A stretch of DNA of 64,000 nucleotides, taken from Tritrichomonas musculus (Eukaryota > Parabasalia > Tritrichomonadida > Tritrichomonadidae). Position numbers and translations under genes: made by a program. The notes under the pieces were generated by a model. The model saw nothing but the letters and a program-made list of their open reading frames with translations. It was not told where the DNA came from and made no database searches. This document shows positions 31,430 to 40,800 of the stretch, in pieces (within the stretch, counting starts at the first letter, position 1; every line of letters starts with the position of its first letter). Where the stretch lies: NCBI GenBank assembly GCA_039105265.1, contig JAPFFF010000017.1, forward strand, positions 2,480,001-2,544,000. Direction: 5' to 3'.

Positions 31430-33255
31430 TATACCAGCCACAGTCGGGTGACAGCTAATTTAATTGACGAAAACCCCCCAAAATCAGCTGTTTTGGTATT
31501 TGTTTTAGTGCTATTTGTGGCACAAGACTATAGATATATGTCTACGATCTATTAATATATGACAATACTAATAGCGATAACCTAAAATAATGGCGAAATA
31601 AACTATTATAATAGGCGAAATCGGCTATATTAATATGAAACCGTTTCCAAACATTTCCATAGCAATGCTCATATACGACATATCGAGATTGTGTCCAATA
31701 AAGTAGAACTAATAGTGGCATATAGTGAAGGACTATTGTAACCAATAATGGATGACTAAATGTATAAACAATGAGTTTGATATGTGAATTACATGAAAAT
31801 TTTATCCAACTGAAACCAATGACACTGAACACTATTTTATACAGTTACGTACACGAAGATATAAAATATGAGTCTGTTAATGATTATAGATACGATGACG
31901 ATACTTCGTACTCTGCTAACGCAGATCCATTGAAAGTAATTGAAGAACAGCCGGTTGAAGTGCAAGATTCTTGTTACATACGATGGCAGATGTTTGATGA
32001 GATACCTGAACGAGTATACAATATAGAGTGTGAAGGTTACTTCGATAAGAACGACAAACCGTTAGATGATGAAACAACGATTAAACACCTCACTAGTGGT
32101 GAACCACCAGTAGATATCGATGCTTCACTAGAACTTTGTGATGAGAATGGCGATGTAATCGATTATATGGATAGTTAGATATGGTAGTGGGTGTTTCACA
32201 CCACACTACACACATGAAACTTACACTTTTGGTCTATTTAAATAACGAAAATGACAAAATGACAATCGATTAGCAATGTCATGATTTACGTCTACTTCCT
32301 AGGATTGATGAAGCACACATTTTACTACACCATATAGGATTAATAGAGATTACTAAAGAGTTCGATAAGGTAGCATTAATAAGTGCTACAGCTGATGATA
32401 TTAAGAACTTCGCCTGCTTTAGAGATTACATAATCGTTAATCCACATATTGATGAGAGATATAAACGAAATATCTATGTTAATAAGTTGTTACCAGATGC
32501 TGATGAACAAAGTGCTGCTATAGTTAACTTAATCGATACAAAGAGAATTAATTAGGATAAAGTATTAGTGAAGATAGAAGATAAGAAAGAGTGTAAGAGA
32601 TTGAAGAATTGTTTGAGAGATAGATACAAGGTCGCTCTATATACAGGTGATAACAAAGAGATTAAGCTGAATGAAGATGGATTATTCGAAGAAGATGTTG
32701 ATGTTATCATATCTACCTCATCAATACAGAACGGACAGTCTATTAAAGAGAATATCTTATCTATATTCGTCCAAACATACATCGATACTGTATCTAGTAT
32801 TAAGCAATTTCTAGGTAGAAATCGAAATCGAAATTCGGATGTATATGTATATGTTCGATATGGGAAGCACATGAATAAGAGAAAGTACTCGATACCCAAC
32901 AATCGATATGAACGACATTTAAATAGCTTACGTGATAGAGCATGGAATGAAATGAGTATAGCGAATTGGGATGATGTATTATATAAATTCGGTCGTGTGC
33001 GATTCGGTAAAACAGAAGATTCACAAAGAGAAGTTCTCGAAGAGAATGATGAATATATTATTGATTATGATGATGAATGTATAAGTGATGATGATATCTC
33101 TGATGAACCTACTACTAATGAGATCGTTGATAAATCCACTACTAATACTGAGATCGTTGTAGAAACCACTACTAATGATGAGATCGTTGATGAATCTACC
33201 AATGATACTACGTATTCCACTACAGCGGATGAACCTATTACAGATATAGAGTAGT
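31430..33255 (+). repeat. helicase-bearing repeat, copy 2
   Basis: It begins with the same untranslated block as copy 1 (GCCACAGTCGGGTGACAGC at 31437; compare 24653), with a small insertion relative to it, then the same N-terminal ORF and helicase sequence. It extends past the point where copy 1 is cut, showing the repeat's 3' part: a helicase motif VI-like segment and an acidic Thr/Asp-rich tail with repeated VDESTTN-like units. A GC-rich patch follows. Confidence 0.75.
31771..33254 (+). pseudogene. SF2 helicase of origin-binding-protein type, broken copy 2
   Basis: Parts seen, in order: the N-terminal region (MSLICELHENFIQLKP, ECEGYFDKNDKPLDDE), a segment with IDEAHILLHHIGLIEI-like DEAH box sequence, then VIISTSSIQNGQSIKEN and the motif VI-like FLGRNRNRNSD. 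The tail consists of short acidic Thr-rich repeats (about four near-copies built on TTNEIVDES). DEAH plus a GRxRxR-like motif identify an SF2 helicase; the family is inferred from motif wording. It is a fossil with several breaks, including loss of the Walker A part. Confidence 0.6.
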
Positions 33256-33562
33256 ATAGTATAGGCAGTGGTTCGCTTCTCTCCCACCGCCTATACGCTC
33301 CGTAGCCAAGCTCAGGCACGCCTTCGCTTGGAGCTTCGCATACGGCCGCGGTCGCTATGTTCCCTCTGCCTATACCCTGTGTCAATTGGTCACGCTATGA
33401 CACAATTTCCACCGGCTTCTATACTAGGCGTCAGATTTTGTGTCAGTAACGTGACCCAATATTTACCTTCATAAGTATAATACAATTAAGAACCTAGTAA
33501 ACATACAAGCATCTACTTATCATAGAAAACACAACACCCTCATAAGCACAAATACGCATCAT
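33256..33562. other. GC-rich patch between helicase copies 2 and 3
   Basis: Positions 33260-33400 are much richer in G and C than their surroundings. They hold a hairpin TATAGGCAGTGG / CCACCGCCTATA and nested motifs CGCTTGGAGCTTCGC and CGGCCGCGG. A second pair of complementary pieces (GTGTCAATTGGTCACG and CGTGACCCAATA) follows. No ORF is credible here. Confidence 0.55.
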
Positions 33563-33595
33563 TTGTTTTCTTTTTTTGTTTTTATTCTTGTCCAA

Positions 33596-34465
33596 ATGAC
33601 AAACAAGCAATATGTTGACTGGAATGTGTTTGAGAGCCTTCCCGTTAAATCATTTGAGATAACTTATACTAAAAGTGCGGAAGAAGAGATAACCATAGAG
33701 AAAGCCATAAAGAAGTTCATCTGCCAAGCACCAATTGGTTCAGGCAAATCAACAGCGATAAGGAAATGGATCTATAACACAGTACCTGATAACAAGTTCA
33801 TACTCATCGTACCAACCATTAACATCGCTGCGGAGTTCTACTCTAAGTTGTATGTAGCATTAAACAACAATCACCCCGAGAACATAGATGAAATGATAAA
33901 GTTATGTGTCAAGGAAGGGGCGTTTAAAGAGTTTAAGGAAGCAATCAAGAACTTTATACCTGTTGTTATAACTACATTCTCTACCGAATCTAAGTGTCTT
34001 GGAGGAATCATAGAGCATTTCTATCACCACCAAATAGATTTCAACAGTGAATACACACTCCTTATTGATGAAGCACACCTACTACTAGAACACATATCGT
34101 TAATAGAGATCTGTAGAGAGTTTAATAAAGTAGGCTTGATTAATGCTACAGCATCTGACATTTCTTGCCTATCAGTCTTTGAAGAATACGAAAAGATAAA
34201 CCCATTAGCCGACATCAAATACCACAGAACGATATATCTATACAAGCTGAGAAGCAATATGCAAGAGCAAAGAGAGACTATAGCTAAGCAAGTACTAGAA
34301 GAGATAAAGAGGTATGATAAGATATTAATTAAGATAGAAGACAAGAATGAATGTGAACGATTAAAGGAGTGTATCGACAATGAACTTAATAAAGCATTGT
34401 ACAACTCTGATAAGAAAGAAGTAGAGATATGTGATGAAAGCAAGTTTGTTAGCACGGAGGACGTT
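33596..34465 (+). pseudogene. SF2 helicase of origin-binding-protein type, copy 3, split by the Polinton
   Basis: Start chosen at MTNKQYVDWN; the open frame extends 11 hydrophobic codons further up. Motifs in order: Walker A APIGSGKSTAIRKW (about residue 42), Ia VPTINIAAEFY, Ib ITTFSTESKCLGG, DEAH box LLIDEAHLLLEH (about residue 156) and motif III INATASD. This copy shares 40-60% of residues with copies 1 and 2 and is the best preserved. The frame runs directly into the inverted repeat of the Polinton at 34466. The rest of the gene's sequence, with the FVGRNRNEN motif, lies beyond the element at 55020-55178. In other viruses UL9-type helicases open replication origins; here the role is unknown. 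Confidence 0.75.
34460..34465 (+). repeat. Polinton target-site duplication, left copy (GACGTT)
   Basis: Six bases identical to 55020-55025, immediately outside the terminal inverted repeat. Six-base duplications are typical of Polinton/Maverick integration. Confidence 0.9.
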
Positions 34466-34918
34466 AGTAGTGATAGTGGACCGTCTGGGCAGGGGATAAA
34501 AAATGACCCCCTCGTCATAGGATTTACAGACCCCAAACCTCAGCTACATGACTCAAAAAATCACCACTTTTTCAAAATTAGCCCTCGAAACTTTCACAAA
34601 ATGGCATAGACAAATTTTGAATAAATTGACAAACTCCCAAAAATAACAACAACGAAAAATAACGAAAAATAGAACTTTCAAAAATTTTTTATTTTTTTAT
34701 CAGCAATTTATAATGTCAAACCAAGCCGAACAATTAAGCATCCTCATTAATAGAATCAACAAAAAGCTAAAAGGTTGGAGACCTGCATTAAAATACCTCT
34801 ACGATAATGATGATGTTGTTGACGGAGTACTAAAAGAGATAAATCACTTTATTGAACAACTAAAGAAATTCAACGGACCTATTGAATTAATTGCTGAACT
34901 TGAAGAACTCATTTATTA
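34466..34918 (+). repeat. Polinton left terminal inverted repeat (453 bp)
   Basis: It matches the reverse complement of 54567-55019 almost perfectly. Similarity ends within the stop codon region of the small ORF carried by the repeat. Confidence 0.93.
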
Positions 34919-34919
34919 A
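34713..34919 (+). CDS. small Polinton protein encoded in the left inverted repeat
   Basis: 68 residues (MSNQAEQLSILINRINKKLK and on), predicted all-helical, with a leucine/isoleucine heptad pattern and an acidic end (IELIAELEELIY). The identical protein is encoded in the right inverted repeat, so the element carries two copies, each transcribed inward. No family recognised. A gene wholly inside the terminal repeat is kept identical by whatever process homogenises the ends; an early or end-binding protein is a guess. Confidence 0.7.
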   Translation: MSNQAEQLSILINRINKKLKGWRPALKYLYDNDDVVDGVLKEINHFIEQLKKFNGPIELIAELEELIY

Positions 34920-34989
34920 AAAGATATCTGAAGTGTCTTCAATGACGTTTTTATTTTTGTTTTTTGTTTTTTAATTTCATGATAAAGAT

Positions 34990-35451
34990 ATGTCAAGTAC
35001 ACCAAAAGTTTATGATTACATCAATTCACTTATTGATATGTTGGATGAATCAGAGAAGTTCAAACAATGTGATTTCTCAATTCTGTGTGATAGATATCCA
35101 ATACCTTGTGGAAAGGCTGCATATAAATCTAAAGTGATATACATATCATTGAAGAACAAAGATAATGCATTTAAACGATTATATTATGATAAGATTGTTG
35201 AACTCGGGCTCGAATATATAACATTAACATCAAATGTTAGAAGAAGAATATCAACAACATCTATTGAGTTCTTCGTTGAAGGTTCAAATGAAGAGCAATC
35301 ATTTAAAGAATACAAGTATTATAATTACAGTATCAGGAAAGTTAATGATAAGAAAACAAAAGAACTCATTGAACAAATGAGACAAAAATATAATATCAAT
35401 ACACCACAACTGTTTGTTGGTGTTCAACAACAAATTGTATTAGATGAATGA
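34990..35451 (+). CDS. unrecognised Polinton protein, 153 residues
   Basis: It starts MSSTPKVYDYINSLIDMLDE and contains a compact alpha/beta-looking domain with CDFSILCDRYPIPCGKAAYK and a basic SNVRRRIST. No motif assigned. It lies just inside the left terminal repeat and converges with the ATPase gene, overlapping its 3' end slightly. Confidence 0.6.
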   Translation: MSSTPKVYDYINSLIDMLDESEKFKQCDFSILCDRYPIPCGKAAYKSKVIYISLKNKDNAFKRLYYDKIVELGLEYITLTSNVRRRISTTSIEFFVEGSNEEQSFKEYKYYNYSIRKVNDKKTKELIEQMRQKYNINTPQLFVGVQQQIVLDE

Positions 35452-36355
35452 AAGGTTATTAGTTCGAACATTGATTAAAACGAATTGATGTGCTTTCATT
35501 GTTCTGTATCGATTCCATAGCTCTTCGAAATCTATTGGAAATGGAACTTGTTGATATATGTAGCCGAGTTTCTGTCGTGAATAACCACTAAAGATGAAGA
35601 ATGATGTTGCATTATTTTTCCATTCTGTTGTTAAAGCTTTGAAGAACTGGATGTTAACGAATATGATTAGATTCTTATGTCGAAGCTGACTGATGGTATT
35701 GATAAAATAGGATGATTTAATTAGTTTCGATTTCAAGAAGTCTTCACAAAGAATGATAGTATTTAGTGGTTTATTTGGTTGACCTAGTTTATTGATATGA
35801 AGAAACTCAACACATATCGTTTAACTTCTTTTCATCGATTACTATTTTTGGTGTTGATGAATATTTGTTATACAATTCTTTATATAAATCAAGTTGTTTA
35901 AGATATTCTTCAGCATTGCTGTCAGCAACAGTTTTTATTGGTAGCTGTATCAATTCGCGTTGGCTTTCGAATGTTGCATCATTGATTGTTCCGTTTCGTG
36001 ATACATAAACAATTAAATGAAAGCCAGCGTTCTTCATTCGAGACATTTGAATAACATCTCGTAGCATTATATGACTCTTTCCTTTACCTTGCTGACCAAC
36101 GAGTATGTTCAATGAATTGTAATATGAATAGATACCGTTTGCGATTGGTCTGATTGATTCATTCTTTATTTTTGATTCATTGCGTTGATAGGCTTTGTTC
36201 ATCTCATCATCAATATTAAATGTCTTTTCATTAACTGTTGGTCTGAATGATTCATATTCAAATGCAAAGCTCATTTGGTCATCATCATAATCAGAGCTAT
36301 TAGAAAATAAAACCTCTTTATAATTAAACTGAGTGGGTTTCATGAAACGTTTCAT
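35440..36355 (-). pseudogene. Polinton genome-packaging ATPase (FtsK/HerA type), broken
   Basis: Parts seen: an N-terminal region with an SIRPIANGIYSYYNS-like lead, a Walker A motif GQQGKGKS near residue 85, a Walker B-like KIVIDE, and a distal part with NLIIFVNIQFFKAL and WNNATSFFIFSGYS-like segments. The order and spacing fit the A32-type packaging ATPase shared by Polintons, virophages and large DNA viruses, which pumps DNA into capsids. The gene is not open throughout. Confidence 0.75.
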
Positions 36356-36521
36356 TTCTTTAGTTTTCGTTAAAGCTCTTCATGAATACATTTTTGTTCT
36401 TATCTCTTCACTGAGTTCTGGTTCTTTGTCAGGAATCATTAATGATACTTCAACAATCTTCACTAAAAATAAACCTGTTAATAATGAAACAACTAATATT
36501 TCATATATCATTTATTAGTTT

Positions 36522-37097
36522 TTAAATACATGTTTTTAATGAAATGTTGTGTCTAATGAGTTCGGTATAAATGTTATTATATTTGTATTTCAAGTCATTT
36601 GATTCATTATTTTTGTACACCAATATCCTATCAATTAAAAGATATTTGGAACGAGAAACACAACCATTACACGCACAATCATCATTGACAATCAATTCAA
36701 CTTTATCAGCTTGTGTTAGTAATTTGATGAGTTCCATTAATGTATTTGAATGACAAATTAATAAATCATTGACTTTTATTGGGTTTGTTTCATAGATTGA
36801 TAACAATATCTCAAGGAATTTGTTTTTGGTTTCAAGTTCTGTTATATCAGCTCCAATATCACTGATACCTCTTTCTAGGGAAACGTTGTTTGTTGGATGC
36901 TGTGATTGATATACTCCACTCATCTGAGGTATAGTAAAATTTGTGGCTTGAGATGATTGTGGTAATGGTTGAACTGATGGATATTCAACTGGTTGTGGTT
37001 GCTTTGGTTTGATGTTTATATTAATACTGGTTGATTGTTCCTGCTTAACTGATGCATCGTTTTCTGACGATAAAATTCTAGCACGATTTAAACTCAT
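36522..37097 (-). CDS. unrecognised Polinton protein, 191 residues
   Basis: A polar, Gln/Pro/Ser-rich N-terminal half (residues 15-75) is followed by a helical segment with ADITELETKNKFLEILLSIY and a C-terminal part with a Cys pair (CACNGC). No family assigned. It is followed on the same strand by two other small genes of the element, with gaps of about 40 bases. Confidence 0.55.
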   Translation of the reverse strand: MSLNRARILSSENDASVKQEQSTSININIKPKQPQPVEYPSVQPLPQSSQATNFTIPQMSGVYQSQHPTNNVSLERGISDIGADITELETKNKFLEILLSIYETNPIKVNDLLICHSNTLMELIKLLTQADKVELIVNDDCACNGCVSRSKYLLIDRILVYKNNESNDLKYKYNNIYTELIRHNISLKTCI

Positions 37098-37134
37098 TTA
37101 AACAAAAATAAAACCAAATACATTAATGATTCAT

Positions 37135-37380
37135 TTACAAAGTCATTTGTTCAGCTGATTTGATTCTTTCACCGATTTGCTTTAATTGTATTTCAATTGA
37201 TTTGATATCATTAAATAGTTGTTTATAAATTGACAATATATGAATCATTTTATCAAACTTCTCGCTTAATGCATCATCTTCAGAGTTCATGCATTTTTCA
37301 AATATTTTGTCTTTGACCTTTCTAAACTGAGCATAAAGAGCTGATAAATCATTATTCAGTCCGTTAAGAGTACTATTCAT
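37135..37380 (-). CDS. small helical Polinton protein, 81 residues
   Basis: Mostly charged helix (for example SALYAQFRKVKDKIFEK and DIKSIEIQLKQIGERIKSAE), likely coiled coil. One of three consecutive minus-strand small genes between the ATPase and the polymerase. No family recognised. Confidence 0.55.
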   Translation of the reverse strand: MNSTLNGLNNDLSALYAQFRKVKDKIFEKCMNSEDDALSEKFDKMIHILSIYKQLFNDIKSIEIQLKQIGERIKSAEQMTL

Positions 37381-37416
37381 TTAAATAAAAATAAATAAAT
37401 TAATTAAATGATATTT

Positions 37417-37767
37417 TTATTCTTTGTTGTTCTTAAATGCCAACAATCTGTTAATCATATATGATGATACATTTAACTTCAATTTGTCTTTCAATAAGTT
37501 TTGTGTATATGAACACCTTTTATGTGCTGGCAACTTATTTATATCATTCATTACTTTATCATCCAAAAATTCTAAAACTTTTTCACGTTCATCCTTGTTC
37601 AAGAACTTTGATGAATTGAATATTGAACGCGTTCTTTTATGGTTTGCTTCTGTAGATGTTTCTTCATTTGTTTCTTCTTCTTCACTTACTTCTTGTTTTG
37701 ATTCTAATATCAAAAGTAATTTATGTATTTCTTCAATGTGTTTTATTATTTCTCTTAACTCAGACAT
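37417..37767 (-). CDS. small Polinton protein, 116 residues
   Basis: It has an acidic coiled N-terminus (ESKQEVSEEEETNEETSTEA), a basic patch (HKRTRSIF) and a C-terminal helical domain (DEREKVLEFLDDKVMND ... NLLKDKLKLNVSSYMINRLL) that could be a small DNA-binding helical bundle. Divergent from the polymerase gene; their starts are about 90 bases apart and share an AT-rich promoter region. Confidence 0.55.
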   Translation of the reverse strand: MSELREIIKHIEEIHKLLLILESKQEVSEEEETNEETSTEANHKRTRSIFNSSKFLNKDEREKVLEFLDDKVMNDINKLPAHKRCSYTQNLLKDKLKLNVSSYMINRLLAFKNNKE

Positions 37768-37859
37768 TTCAATGAAATAAAAAACTCGAAATATTTTTTA
37801 TTTTTTGATTTAACATTTTTTCAAATTTCAAATAATTTGATTTTTTAATAATATCATAA

Positions 37860-40800
37860 ATGAGTTCTCGTTATTACTATCAAAAAGATACCAAATCATT
37901 TGTTATTGAACAAATCAGGTATATCAATAATGAACTTCAATTAAAACCTCGATTATCAACATCTAAACCTTCTGATTATGATGTTAAACATTTCCAATCA
38001 ATCTTAGAAAACTATCTAACTTCATTCGGTTTTAGAGAACATGAAGGTGATAGAGTCAATGACATATCAATATTAGCTTTCGTCAATAGAATGAAAAGAG
38101 AAGCAGAAGAACAAGAAGAAGAGGAGGAAGAGGAACAATTTGAAGAAGAACAAGATGATGAACAAAAACTAAAACAAAAACAAATCGAGGCCAATATTAA
38201 AATAGCTCATGATGCACTCAACAAAGCCCTTCAATTAATTAAATCTGAAAATATATTATTGAGACCATTACCACCAAAGACAAACAAACAGCCACAACGA
38301 TATGAAGACATTCGATTCAACAATGAAAATGCTGAATTAATTGAATACCTCAAAAAGTTTGGCTATAAAGGTGTTCATTCAAAACATGATTCATATTTCA
38401 TAATCAATGAACCTGAAAACTTTGATGAAGCCGTCAAAGCATGCAGTCATTTTATTGACCAGTTCCCAAATGATAATGAAAAGGTTGAACGATTAGATGA
38501 AGACAGTAAAGAACCGATAAAAATATATTACAAGAACGGAGTTTCATCAATTGAAGACATCAATGAATATTTAACTGAGACAGTATTTAAACAAGAAGTG
38601 AAACCGTTCAAAATATATTTTCAATTGACTGGTATATTTGAAATACCACCAAAGAATGAAAACGAAAGATATACATATGAAGCAAGTGAAATCAAATGGA
38701 AAAACTATAAATCATCAATTCCGATAATAGTCAGAGAGAATAAAGATATTGACAAAGTTAAACTGTATGTTGAATCAAAGATTCATGAATATGAAACCAC
38801 TACTTCAAACATCAAATTATGTATCGTTTGGTCTGTTTCGTTTACAATCTCTCGTGTAGTTAAGATAACAGGTAAGATTGATGATTTACCAAAAGAATTC
38901 ATTAAAAATAAATATATCATTATTGATAACGTTGATGATTGTTTGTGTTGGTATCGATTTCTTGCTTGCTGTTTGAATAGAGAATTAATGAAAAGACCGT
39001 TCACAATCTCTGACAGAACAGCAGCAGCAAAGAAAATATTATGTAAAGACCACGGTTTGAGTTATACAAAGAAGCCTACAAAAGCAGCAAATCAATTCAT
39101 CAACACCTTCAAAGGAATCACAATTGAAGAAATGAAAGAATCAGCGAAGAAGCATAACATCAATGTCAACATATATGAATATGACAAAGAGAAACATATT
39201 TATGATTTACAGGATCAATGGCATAACGTCGATGATGAAACAAAAACGTTTTCAGCTCTGTTGTATTCAAAGGATAAGATACTTCACATCATGTACATCA
39301 TCAATGCTGAAGCATTAACAAACATTCATATTTGTCCTCATTGTGGTTCATACATTCACAAAGGACATGAACATATGGATAGATTCAATAACCATGTCAA
39401 GAAATGTGAGAAGCTAGGAGGCAAATTCAAAAAGGATTTCATACCTTCACGAGAAGCTTTACCGTACTGCCCGCACATCTTAAACAATCCTGTTTATTTG
39501 TATTGTCTTTCATATGAGCTTGAATGGAAGCCAACAAAGCATTATATCACTTATGATTTTGAAACAATGGAACAAAAGATTGAAAAGAAAGTCAGTGATA
39601 AATCTGTTATCAATTCTCGATTGATTCCTTTGAGTGTTTCATCATGTGTGAAGCTTGATAAAGGTTTGATAACAAAGAACTTTGATATACGAACAAATGA
39701 CTTCATAGCTAATTGGATTGACTGGTTATTTGTTGTTGGCTGTGATGTGTATGTTGATAAGTTGAATCATTTGAAGAGCTTTATTAAAGGTAAATCGGAA
39801 GAAGAACTCAATAAAATAGATACATCATTGAAAACAATAACAGTATTCGGTTTTAATTCATCACGATTTGATTCAAACTTATTCAAAGAGCAATTGATTA
39901 AAAATCATTGGTCTATCGATAGCGGAATGATTGGAACTGCTACATCATTGAAACAATTCATATTGAAGTCATCAAAGTACCCTATTCGATTACGATTCAT
40001 TGACGCACAAGCATTTGTTGCCGGAGGAACACTCAAACAGTTTGGAATCGATTTTGGCGGTATATCTAACAGTTCGAAAGGTGTATTTCCTTATGAAGCA
40101 ATCAACAGCGAGAATTATAATGAAGTGTTATCAAAGAATGAACCATTCAAATATGAAGACTTCTACAGTTATCTCAATCAAAAGAATCCTTTAACAAAAG
40201 CTGATTATGAAGAGTATTTGATTGATTCAAAGAGGTTTGCAACTCGTTGGGATTACCTGTTATCATACAATGACAATGATGTTGAAATGATGATTAATCC
40301 TATTGACAACCTTATTCAAATGAATGCCGAATACAAAGTTGATTTGATAAGTAATCTTTCATTATCGAAGAACGCTTCATGCATCAAATATGCTCTTGCT
40401 TACAAAGATTTCAACCCGAAGAACGACTATGAAATCATCAACAAATCAAATACATTCAAACCAACAATGAAATGGTGGTTAAATAAATGTGATAACTATA
40501 GAAAGCAAGACATGAAACATAATTTTTGCTCGCAAAAAGGCGATTCATCGCTTCAAACGAACCAAAATCAACGTGATATATCAAAATGTGTTAATGAAAA
40601 GGATTTCGATGCATTCATGAAATTGTATGAATCAAATGAAACAGGCAAATGTCATTTATGTGGTGAACACTTTACTTACAACAACAAACCGACACTTGAC
40701 CGAATAGATAACAACAAAGGACATCAGATTGATAACTGTTTACTTGCTTGTGCTGAATGTAATCGTTTGAGACAACGTGATGATGACAAGATAACAAGAA

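Noticed and set aside
36333-36518. 61-codon ORF between Polinton genes
   Set aside because: Begins with GTG inside the start region of the ATPase on the other strand; hydrophobic but without clear signal or family. Left out as too weak.
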